A stretch of 64,000 bases of DNA from Sphaerimonospora sp050942215 (lineage in GTDB: Bacteria; Actinomycetota; Actinomycetes; Streptosporangiales; Streptosporangiaceae), in assembly GCF_050942215.1 (NCBI RefSeq), contig NZ_CP192056.1:5704001-5768000 (forward strand). The letters are read 5' to 3'. The position numbers were made by a program, and so were the translations under genes. The notes under the pieces were generated by a model, which saw only the letters and a list, made by a program, of their open reading frames with translations, ran no database searches and had not been told where the DNA came from. Shown here one piece after another: positions 1 to 7,655 of this stretch. Each line of letters opens with the position of its first letter. Within the stretch, counting starts at the first letter, position 1.

Positions 1-863
1 TGGATCGCGCCCACGAGCTGGGCGTCAACTTCTTCGACACGGCCAACGTCTACGGCTGGAAGAAGGGTGAGGGGATCACCGAGAACATCATCGGCCGCTG
101 GTTCGCCAAGGGCGGCGGCCGACGGGAGCGCACGGTCATCGCGACCAAGCTCTACGGCGACATGGGCGACTGGCCGAACGACGGCCGCCTGTCGGCGCTG
201 AACATCAGGCGGGCGGCCGACGCCTCGCTCAAGCGCCTCCAGACCGACTACATCGACCTCTACCAGGCGCACCACATCGACAGGAACACCCCGTTCGAGG
301 AGTTCTGGGAGGCCATGGGGGTGCTGCGGCAGCAGGGCAAGATCCTCTATGTCGGCTCCTCCAACTTCGCGGGCTGGCACATCGCCAAGGCCCAGGAGAC
401 CGCCCGCCGCCGAAACCTCCTGGGGCTGGTCAGCGAGCAGTCCCACTACAACCTGCTCGTACGGACCCCCGAGCTGGAGGTCATCCCGGCGTGCGAGGAC
501 TACGGGCTCGGGCTGATCCCGTGGAGTCCACTCGCCGGCGGACTGCTCGGCGGCATCCTGCGGAAGATGGACAAGGGCCGGTCGGCCTCCGAGCAGATGG
601 TCGCCGAGCTCGACAAGCACCGGGACAAGATCGAGCGTTATGAGGCGTTCTGCGACGAGATCGGCGAGGACCCGGCCAACGTGGCGCTCGCCTGGCTGCT
701 GACCCGGCCGGCCGTCACCGCACCGATCATCGGTCCCCGTACGATCGCCCAGCTCGACGGCACGGTACGCGCCCTGGAGGTCAGGCTCGACGACAAGGCT
801 TCGGCCCGCATCGAAGAGATCTTCCCCGGCTACAAGACCGCGCCGGAGGAGTACGCCTGGTGA
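1..863 (+). CDS. aldo/keto reductase, 5' end outside window
   Basis: NADPH-dependent aldo/keto reductase of the single-domain TIM-barrel family; it reduces aldehydes or ketones in the cytoplasm, and the substrate is not predictable. The reading frame is open from base 3, so the gene begins upstream of the window. The catalytic tetrad of the family is visible: Asp and Tyr in FFDTANVYG, Lys in IATKLYG and His in LYQAHHID. The strand-6/7 stretch GLIPWSPLAGG and the C-terminal cofactor region (PIIGPRTIAQL) are intact. The stop at 861-863 touches a tiny convergent ORF. An internal ATG at 162 is not the real start, because conserved barrel sequence lies before it. Confidence 0.93.
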   Translation, partial: DRAHELGVNFFDTANVYGWKKGEGITENIIGRWFAKGGGRRERTVIATKLYGDMGDWPNDGRLSALNIRRAADASLKRLQTDYIDLYQAHHIDRNTPFEEFWEAMGVLRQQGKILYVGSSNFAGWHIAKAQETARRRNLLGLVSEQSHYNLLVRTPELEVIPACEDYGLGLIPWSPLAGGLLGGILRKMDKGRSASEQMVAELDKHRDKIERYEAFCDEIGEDPANVALAWLLTRPAVTAPIIGPRTIAQLDGTVRALEVRLDDKASARIEEIFPGYKTAPEEYAW

Positions 864-950
864 TCAACCGCCCAGGAGTGCGCCGACGACCACGATGAGC
901 AAGAGCAGCACCAGCACAGCGGGCAGCACCCAGTTTCGAGGTCGATCCAC
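864..950 (-). CDS. possible 28-aa single-span membrane miniprotein
   Basis: A very short frame with a GTG start at 950 reads as a polar head (VDRPRNW) followed by an unbroken run of about 18 Leu/Val/Ile/Ala residues and a Gly-Gly end, which is the composition of one membrane helix. A GGTGGAG stretch lies just before the GTG, within a small inverted repeat (955-960 with 965-970). The stop codon directly abuts the stop of the convergent reductase. The function is unknown. Being so short, it could be a chance frame; the hydrophobic run and the perfect end-to-end packing are the only support. Confidence 0.4.
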   Translation of the reverse strand: MDRPRNWVLPAVLVLLLLIVVVGALLGG

Positions 951-1176
951 GTCTCCACCCTAACGGGTGGGCCGCCGGGCCCTCATATCGCGTGAGGGCC
1001 GCGCATTCCAGGGACCAAGGTCTCACCCGTCCTGTACATAGGTCGGTGATGTACGCCCCGGGGACGCTTCCCTCCGCTCCCCGGGGCGGGCAGGACGGGG
1101 CTCGGCCCCGCCCTGGTCACGGAGTCCGCCGCCGATCGGCCTGCCGCGGATCTCACGCCGCGAAGATCCGGAAAGA
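951..1176. other. intergenic region, nothing clear
   Basis: Between the miniprotein and the kinase promoter. Short GC-rich inverted sequences are present, but I recognise no RNA gene or protein frame. The longer frames on both strands look like random high-GC frames. Confidence 0.5.
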
Positions 1177-1182
1177 TATCGT
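1177..1182 (+). promoter_or_regulatory. -10 box for leaderless phosphotransferase mRNA
   Basis: TATCGT lies 6 nt before the GTG at 1189, with no ribosome binding site between them. This spacing puts the transcript start at or next to the start codon. Confidence 0.5.
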
Positions 1183-1188
1183 CGCGTC

Positions 1189-2109
1189 GTGGTCACGGAG
1201 GAGCTGAGCAGGAACGTCCTGGAGGCGTGGGGCGACGACGGCGCCCGATGGCTGGCCGAGCTCCCGTCCGTCCTGAGCGCCATGGTCCGCGACTGGGACC
1301 TGACGGTGGGGGAGCCGTACGCGCCGTCCTACCACTACGTCACCCGGGTCGTCTGCCCCGGGGGCACCCCGGCCGTGCTCAAGCTGGGAGTGCCGGGCGG
1401 TACGTCACCGGCTGAGGCCGCCGCTCTCGCCGCCTTCGGCGGCCGGGGGGCGGCTCGGCTGCTGAACGTCGACCACGACCGGGGCGCGCTCCTGCTGGAA
1501 CGTGTCACCCCCGGTCGGCGCCTGCGTGACCTGGTCCCGGCCCGGGACGCCGAGGCGACGTCCGCGTTGGCCGCCGTCATGCGACGACTGCACGTGCCGC
1601 CGCCGCCCGGCCATCGGATCTCCGATGCGTCGTCGCAGATCGAGGCGTTCGACCGCTATGCGGCCGCACATGGCGACAACGGTCCGCTGCCGCTGGATTT
1701 GGTCACGCACGCGGGCGGGCTGATGCTCGAGTTGTGCGAGTCGGCCGATGAGCACGTCGTACTGCACGGCGATCTGCACCACGACAACGTTCTGCGTGGA
1801 ACCCGTGAGCCATGGCTCGCGATCGATCCCCACGGCCTCGTGGGCGACCCGGGCTATGACGTCGGCACACTGCTGTACAACCCGGGCCCGGACGACCGTG
1901 ACGAGGCGCTGACCGCACTGGTCCCGGCCCGGGTCGAGCAGGTGGCCGACGAACTGGCGATGCCGCTCGACCGCGTGGTGGCCTGGGGTTTCGTCAAGGC
2001 GGTCCTGTCGGACGTATGGACGGCTGGGGCGTGGACACCCGGCGCGAACCGGTCCCCGATCAGCCGAGCGTTCGACGTGGCCCGCCTGCTGCTGCCCCGC
2101 CTGGCGTGA
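1189..2109 (+). CDS. aminoglycoside/streptomycin 6-phosphotransferase family protein
   Basis: 306 aa, the usual size of the APH(6)-type streptomycin/hydroxyurea phosphotransferase family. The catalytic loop HGDLHHDN is at about residues 194-201, and the metal-binding Asp follows in AIDPHGL near 210. The N-terminal nucleotide-binding half shows AVLKLGVPGG, with the lysine expected to hold ATP. It would transfer phosphate from ATP to a hydroxyl of an aminoglycoside or another small molecule in the cytoplasm. The GTG at 1189 is chosen because a TATCGT box sits 6 nt before it. Isolated members of this family are common in soil actinomycetes and need not confer resistance. Confidence 0.85.
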   Translation: MVTEELSRNVLEAWGDDGARWLAELPSVLSAMVRDWDLTVGEPYAPSYHYVTRVVCPGGTPAVLKLGVPGGTSPAEAAALAAFGGRGAARLLNVDHDRGALLLERVTPGRRLRDLVPARDAEATSALAAVMRRLHVPPPPGHRISDASSQIEAFDRYAAAHGDNGPLPLDLVTHAGGLMLELCESADEHVVLHGDLHHDNVLRGTREPWLAIDPHGLVGDPGYDVGTLLYNPGPDDRDEALTALVPARVEQVADELAMPLDRVVAWGFVKAVLSDVWTAGAWTPGANRSPISRAFDVARLLLPRLA

Positions 2110-2284
2110 TCCGGAAGGGGCGGACAACGTGGCGGCGAGGCGATCGCTTCACATCGTCGACCGGCTCCGGCCGATGGTCGTCATCGAACAGTCGCCGTCA
2201 TCGGCTCCCCGCGATCGGCCCCGGGGCTTCTCGCCGTGGGGTCGCCGTGGGGTCACGCGCCACAGCCATGCGGAACGGCCGACG

Positions 2285-2485
2285 TCACCGGTCGAAATCC
2301 CCGGCCTTGACACCGCTGATGAACGCCCGCCATTCGTCAGGGGTGAAGACCAGCGCGGGACCGCCAGGATCCTTGCTGTCACGCACCGCGACCACCCCCG
2401 GAAGGTTTCCGGCGACCTCCACGCACTGGCCTCCGTTGTCGCCGGAATACGATGACTTCCGCCACTGCGCGCCGCTTAAATCCAT
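2285..2485 (-). CDS. DUF397 domain-containing protein
   Basis: 66 aa covering a whole DUF397 domain: the N-terminal WRKSSYSGDNGGQCVEVA signature and the C-terminal VFTPDEWRAFISGVK are both intact. DUF397 proteins are small actinobacterial proteins encoded next to Scr1/WhiJ-like helix-turn-helix regulators; the pairs act in development or as toxin-antitoxin-like modules. Its start overlaps by 10 nt the end of an upstream frame on the same strand that looks like the remains of such a regulator, which is the classical arrangement. With the partner broken, this copy may be an orphan. Confidence 0.88.
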   Translation of the reverse strand: MDLSGAQWRKSSYSGDNGGQCVEVAGNLPGVVAVRDSKDPGGPALVFTPDEWRAFISGVKAGDFDR

Positions 2486-2694
2486 TTCTGCCTGGCCTCC
2501 TCGATCATCGTGCGGGATACGTGCTCAGGATAGGTCCACACGCGGATGGCCTCATAGCGTCTCCAGACAGCAGCGACGACAGTCTGGTCCGTTGAAATCT
2601 GGCCCTCCGTCGTCGAATCCGCATGAATGACATCTGGGCTGTCTCGGCTGAGAAATCGTTCATCGATGTGGCGGCATCCGGAGGGCATGCGCAT
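2476..2694 (-). pseudogene. C-terminal remnant of a Scr1/DUF5753 regulator
   Basis: The last 50 or so residues (from SPDVIHADSTTEG to MIEEARQKWI) resemble the end of the DUF5753/Scr1 family, where a strand pair is followed by a helix with a conserved Arg-Tyr-Glu and a final helix ending near the stop. A full-length family member has about 280 aa and an N-terminal helix-turn-helix. Here the frame is closed a few codons upstream of 2694, and no DNA-binding part is present on this strand. The divergently placed small gene at 2693 sits where the missing part would be. The assignment rests on the short similarity plus the overlap with DUF397. Confidence 0.5.
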
Positions 2695-2959
2695 GCGACC
2701 AGGCAGACGAACACATCAGCAGTACATCCACCTGGTGCGGCTCGCCTGGGACCTGCGTGAGCTGGGGTACGGCTCTGCCGTCGCACTCCCCTGTGACGGG
2801 GAGCCCGCGCTGGTGTTCCCACCTGCCACCGATCACCTCACGGTCAGGGTCTCGACCCACGACGGCGACTGGTTCTTCACCTGGGGTCGTGGGCCGGGCC
2901 GGCGAGTGCGGGCGCTCGACACTGGAGCGGCACGACGGATCGCGGGGGTGACCCGATGA
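2693..2959 (+). CDS. small conserved hypothetical protein next to DUF397
   Basis: 88 aa. The ATG at 2693 is preferred over the one at 2687 because GGAGG at 2680-2684 lies 8 nt before it. The sequence has an amphipathic first helix (IHLVRLAWDLRELG), then alternating strands ending in DGDWFFTWGRG and a basic tail. Proteins of this shape (helix, several strands, Trp-Phe-x-Trp-Gly-Arg) turn up beside DUF397/Scr1 loci in related actinomycetes, from memory. No catalytic residues are evident and the function is unknown. Its stop overlaps the next small frame as ATGA, suggesting translational coupling. Confidence 0.65.
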   Translation: MRPGRRTHQQYIHLVRLAWDLRELGYGSAVALPCDGEPALVFPPATDHLTVRVSTHDGDWFFTWGRGPGRRVRALDTGAARRIAGVTR

Positions 2960-3114
2960 CCGCGACGGCCGGAACCGCGACGACCGCGACCTCCGACGCG
3001 GCACCCGGCACAGCCCGTCTCGCGCCGCCCGGCCTCCTGGGCAGGGCCGTCATCCCGGGCAGACCGATAACCCCGATGTGTGTGATGCCCGCCAACCAGC
3101 GCCGGAACGGCTGA
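2956..3114 (+). CDS. possible 52-aa coupled ORF
   Basis: Begins in an ATGA overlap with the stop of the preceding gene, so it would be translated by re-initiation. The N-terminal third is Ala/Thr-rich and the rest is short and basic (ending NQRRNG). No domain is recognisable. The ATGA junction is the only good argument for it; it might be the 5' stub of a gene that has decayed together with the neighbouring regulator remnant. Confidence 0.3.
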   Translation: MTATAGTATTATSDAAPGTARLAPPGLLGRAVIPGRPITPMCVMPANQRRNG

Positions 3115-3286
3115 AGCCGCCTTGGCGCCGGGCGCCGCTTTCTCCGTGCCCACGGGCCGGAACACCGCCTCGCGGGGGGCCTCGCCGTACGAGGCGCTCG
3201 GCAGACAGGCAGGCGAGCGAGCGGCGGGCAGAGCACGCACGGCCAGAACCTGATCGAGACCGTGACACGGACCGTCACCGACTTCG

Positions 3287-3300
3287 GGCTGTTTTCAGCC
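3287..3300 (-). terminator. short hairpin after thpR
   Basis: GGCTG and CAGCC separated by four T residues, a few bases beyond the thpR stop. It is weak but correctly placed. Confidence 0.35.
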
Positions 3301-3307
3301 TGGTCCG

Positions 3308-3859
3308 TCAGCCTCCCAGCGAATACGCCTCGAGGGGCTCGTAGCGTACGGACGACCCGAGGTGGCTGCTGACCAGGTGTACGGCATCCGCCCGCCAGGC
3401 TCGGCCGCTGAACGAGCTCAGCGAACCGACGAGATCGCGCAGGTCGTCGCCGTCGCGTGAGCGGGCCAGCGTGAGATGGGGGTGGAACCGCTTGCGGTCC
3501 TGCTCCCCCGCCCCGGCGCGGCGTGCACCGGCCGCGACCGAGTCGGCCAGCCGCGGCAGCGGCGGGACCGCGGTGAGGCCGAGCCAGAACACACGGCCAC
3601 GCCCGGCCGACGGGAAGGCCCCCGCGCCGGCGAACGACAGCGTGACCGGCCGGTGGCGGGCGGCCGCCCGGGCCAGCCGTACGCCCAGCTCGGGCAGCAC
3701 CCGATCGGGCACCTCACCGAGGAAGGCGAGCGTCACGTGCCACAGCGCCGGGTCGATCCAGCGCAGCCTGGACCAGCCGGGCCGGACGGACTCCACCGCC
3801 GCGGCGACCTCGGCCAGTGTCTCAGGCGGAGGCAGCAGCGCGACGAACAATCTGCTCAC
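3308..3859 (-). CDS. thpR: RNA 2',3'-cyclic phosphodiesterase (LigT/ThpR, 2H family)
   Basis: 183 aa, standard length for the bacterial 2H phosphoesterase ThpR, formerly called 2'-5' RNA ligase. The two signature H-x-T-x motifs are present: WHVTLAFLG at about residues 41-49 and HPHLTLAR at about 127-134. It hydrolyses 2',3'-cyclic phosphate ends of RNA to 2'-phosphates. The GTG at 3859 gives the typical N-terminus SRLFVALLPPP; longer upstream extensions run through the C-terminus of the MFS gene in another frame and look artificial. It overlaps the 3' end of the exporter gene by 38 nt, so both are probably on one transcript. Confidence 0.88.
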   Translation of the reverse strand: MSRLFVALLPPPETLAEVAAAVESVRPGWSRLRWIDPALWHVTLAFLGEVPDRVLPELGVRLARAAARHRPVTLSFAGAGAFPSAGRGRVFWLGLTAVPPLPRLADSVAAGARRAGAGEQDRKRFHPHLTLARSRDGDDLRDLVGSLSSFSGRAWRADAVHLVSSHLGSSVRYEPLEAYSLGG

Positions 3860-5198
3860 TCGGCAAGTGTCCCCCCGCCCTGTCACGCGATGCCCCCTCC
3901 CGCGAGACCCCGTTCTGAGAGGCGCCGTTCTGAGAGGCGCCGTTCTGAGAGGCGCCGTTCCGCCGCGTACGGATCTGACCCTGCGCGGCCTCTTCCCGTG
4001 CGCCGATGCGCGCGGCGATCGCCCGGGTGAGCAGCACGGCGAGGCCGACGCCCGCGACGGTGAGCGCCCCGGCGGTCGCGACGGCCACCCGGGGATTGAC
4101 CAGCTCGGCCAGCCAGCCGACCAGCGGCGCACCGATGGGCGCTCCTCCGGTGACGACCAGCACGTACATCCCCATGACCCGGCCGCGCATCTCCGGCGAG
4201 GAGCCGAGCTGCACGAACGTGTTGGCGGTCGTGTTCACCGTGATCACGGCCATCCCCGCGGGGACGAGCAGCATCAGGTACGCCCAGTAGGCGGGGGCGA
4301 ATCCCGCGGCGATCTGGAACACGCCGAAGCTCAGCGCGCCCGCGATCAGGAACCGCCGGCTGGGCTTGACCCTCTTGGCCGCCAGCAGCGCACCGCCGAA
4401 CGCCCCCACGGCGAACGCGCTGGACGCGATGCCGAAGGAGGAGGCTCCCGCGCCGAAGACCTCTCTGGCCATCAGCGCGATGCCGGTGGACAGGCTCTGG
4501 GTGAATATCGCGGCGAACCCGACGATCAGCAGCGGCAGCAGCAGGCCGGGCCGACTGGCGGCGTACCGCAGGCCCTCCCTGAGCTGGCCCTTCGCCCGTG
4601 GGACGGGCTCCGGGGTGCGCAACTCGGACGGCCGCATCAGCAGCAGCCCGGCGATCACCGCCAGGAACGAGGCGGCGTTCAGCAGGAAGATCTGTCCGGT
4701 GCCGATCCAGGACATGAGGACGCCGGCCACGGCCGGACCGACGATCCTGGCCAGGTTGAACGACGAGCTGTTCAGCGCGATGGCGTTCGGCAGGTCACGG
4801 CGGCCCACCATCTCCACCACGAACGACTGCCGGGTCGGCACCTCGACACAGGCGACCAGACCCAGCACGAACGCCATGACGTAGACGTGCCACACCTGAA
4901 CGGTGCCGGTCACGACGAGTACGCCCATGGTGAATGCGAGCAGACCGAGCATCGCCTGGGCCACGACGAGCACCCGGCGCTTGGGATAGCGGTCGGCGAG
5001 CATGCCGCCCCACAGCCCGAAGAGCAGCACGGGGAGGAACTGCAGCGCGACCGTCACGCCGAGCGCGGAACCACTGCCGCCGGTGAGGTCGAGGACGAGC
5101 CAGTCCTGCGCGGTCCGCTGCATCCAGGTGCCGGTGTTGGAGATGACGCCGCCGGCGGCGAAGAGCCGATAGTTGTGGTTCCGCAGCGAGCGGAACAT
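3822..5198 (-). CDS. MFS transporter (EntS-like, MFS_3)
   Basis: 458 aa with about 12 hydrophobic segments. It starts MFRSLRNHNYRLF and has the loop signature GMLADRYPKRR between helices 2 and 3, typical of the MFS_3/enterobactin-exporter group of drug or siderophore efflux pumps in the cytoplasmic membrane. The start at 5198 is preceded by AGGTGG, and the long N-terminal extension in the same frame runs antisense-like through marR and is rejected. It lies 26 nt downstream of a MarR gene on the same strand, so expression is probably derepressed by a ligand of that regulator. The C-terminal tail (about 50 aa) carries four Asn-Gly-Ala-Ser-Gln-like repeats and is cytoplasmic, unusual for the family. 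Confidence 0.88.
   Translation of the reverse strand: MFRSLRNHNYRLFAAGGVISNTGTWMQRTAQDWLVLDLTGGSGSALGVTVALQFLPVLLFGLWGGMLADRYPKRRVLVVAQAMLGLLAFTMGVLVVTGTVQVWHVYVMAFVLGLVACVEVPTRQSFVVEMVGRRDLPNAIALNSSSFNLARIVGPAVAGVLMSWIGTGQIFLLNAASFLAVIAGLLLMRPSELRTPEPVPRAKGQLREGLRYAASRPGLLLPLLIVGFAAIFTQSLSTGIALMAREVFGAGASSFGIASSAFAVGAFGGALLAAKRVKPSRRFLIAGALSFGVFQIAAGFAPAYWAYLMLLVPAGMAVITVNTTANTFVQLGSSPEMRGRVMGMYVLVVTGGAPIGAPLVGWLAELVNPRVAVATAGALTVAGVGLAVLLTRAIAARIGAREEAAQGQIRTRRNGASQNGASQNGASQNGVSREGASRDRAGGHLPSEQIVRRAAASA
3912..3956 (-). repeat. three 15-bp tandem repeats in the MFS gene
   Basis: The unit GTTCTGAGAGGCGCC (plus strand) occurs three times without change and starts a fourth time. In frame on the minus strand it encodes GASQN. 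Being a multiple of three, copy-number slippage would only lengthen or shorten the cytoplasmic tail. Confidence 0.9.
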
Positions 5199-5224
5199 GC
5201 CACCTGAGCCTGATTCCCGGTCGG

Positions 5225-5716
5225 CTAGATCTTGGAGAGCTTCTCCAGAATCGGCGCCGCCGCCCGTAGTGTCGCCCTCTCCTCCGGCGTCAGCTCCCTG
5301 ATCCGCTGTGCCAGCCACGCCTCCTTGGCGCGACGCTCCTCCTTGAGCAGCACCGCCCCCGGATCCGTCAGGCTGACCGTCACCTGCCGCCGGTCGGTCG
5401 GATGGGGCGTGCGTTCCAGCAGCCCTCGCCCCTCCAGCTGTGCGATCACGCGAGTCATCGAAGGCGGCTGCATCTTCTCGTGCACGGCGAGCTCGCCAGG
5501 GGTGATGGCGCCGTGACGCCCGACGGCGGACAGCGTCGCGAACTGGGTGGGTGTCAGTGAGTGATACGCGGCCTGCTTGCGCAGCCGGCGCGTCAGCCGC
5601 GCCAGTGAAACGCGCAGCGCCGCGGCGAGCCCGGCATCGCTCCGTAGGTTCTCGGTGTCCTCTACCGCGTTCCTCGCGGCGTTCTTCGTCGCGTTCTCGT
5701 CTGGGTTCGTTAGCAT
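5225..5716 (-). CDS. MarR family transcriptional regulator
   Basis: 163 aa winged-helix dimer of the MarR family. The DNA-binding half is clear: LTPTQFATLSAVGRHG, then the recognition helix region (MQPPSMTRVIAQLEGRGLLER) and the wing with the family motif HPTDRRQVTVSLT. The first 25 residues are polar and poorly conserved. The ATG at 5716 has AAAGG about 8 nt upstream and lies inside a 28-bp inverted repeat, the probable autoregulatory operator. It is transcribed with the MFS exporter 26 nt downstream, a standard efflux-control unit. The ligand is unknown. Confidence 0.92.
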   Translation of the reverse strand: MLTNPDENATKNAARNAVEDTENLRSDAGLAAALRVSLARLTRRLRKQAAYHSLTPTQFATLSAVGRHGAITPGELAVHEKMQPPSMTRVIAQLEGRGLLERTPHPTDRRQVTVSLTDPGAVLLKEERRAKEAWLAQRIRELTPEERATLRAAAPILEKLSKI

Positions 5717-5736
5717 AACTCATTACCTTTGCTAAC
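5709..5736 (-). promoter_or_regulatory. probable MarR operator
   Basis: Seven-base inverted arms GTTAGCA and TGCTAAC separated by 14 nt. The palindrome covers the marR start codon and ribosome binding site, so bound MarR would block its own expression and that of the exporter. Confidence 0.65.
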
Positions 5737-5771
5737 TATATGTCATCCGGTCGCATTCCGCGAACACACGT

Positions 5772-5809
5772 GGAGGCCGCCGCGGTACGCGATCACCGAG
5801 ACGGCCTCC
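5772..5809 (-). terminator. hairpin downstream of the purine permease
   Basis: GGAGGCCG and CGGCCTCC, 8-bp arms with a 22-nt loop, immediately after the permease stop. There is no U tract, as is common in actinomycetes. Confidence 0.55.
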
Positions 5810-5824
5810 GCCGTACGCACATGA

Positions 5825-7309
<1,485 letters not shown>

Positions 7310-7320
7310 TCGCCGCAGCG

Positions 7321-7345
7321 TTTCGGGTGGGTATCACCCGCGAAA
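7321..7345 (-). promoter_or_regulatory. inverted repeat just upstream of the permease start
   Basis: TTTC-GGGTG and CACCC-GAAA arms with a 5-nt loop and a 2-nt bulge, ending 12 nt before the permease start codon. It could be an operator or an mRNA hairpin that limits initiation. Confidence 0.35.
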
Positions 7346-7414
7346 GGGGCCGGAAGCAGCGTAGTGGCTAGTGACCGATTTGTCGCAGCAGGGTGCCCCC
7401 TGGGCGACTCGGCG

Positions 7415-7420
7415 TAAACT
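7415..7420 (+). promoter_or_regulatory. -10 box for leaderless DUF2530 mRNA
   Basis: TAAACT lies 7 nt before the GTG at 7428, with no ribosome binding site in between. Confidence 0.55.
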
Positions 7421-7427
7421 ACTTCAC

Positions 7428-7655
7428 GTGATCCAACCGCGCCGGCCCGATCCCCGGCCACTGCAGACCCGTGACACCCCGACGATCCTCGTGGGCACCG
7501 GGCTGTGGGTGGCCGCCCTCGTGGTGGTCCTGCTGGTCGTCCAGCCGGCCGACGGCCGTCCGATCTGGACCTGTGTCGCCGGCATCGGGCTCGGGGTGTT
7601 CGGCCTCCTCTACATCCGCCGCCGCGACTCACGGCGGCGTGACGCCTCAGAGTGA
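7428..7655 (+). CDS. DUF2530 small membrane protein
   Basis: 75 aa with the GTG start at 7428. It has two predicted membrane helices (about residues 19-38, ILVGTGLWVAALVVVLLV, and 47-63, WTCVAGIGLGVFGLLYI) flanked by Arg-rich ends, the pattern of DUF2530. The longer frame starting at 7371 is rejected because the -10 box of the leaderless promoter would then be inside the gene. The 3' end overlaps the convergent ATPase gene by 9 nt. The family has no known function. Confidence 0.8.
   Translation: MIQPRRPDPRPLQTRDTPTILVGTGLWVAALVVVLLVVQPADGRPIWTCVAGIGLGVFGLLYIRRRDSRRRDASE

Noticed and set aside
3471..5207. 578-codon plus-strand frame opposite the MFS and ThpR genes, rich in Arg/Gly/Asp.
   Set aside because: Antisense shadow of high-GC coding sequence; no domain, no ribosome binding site.
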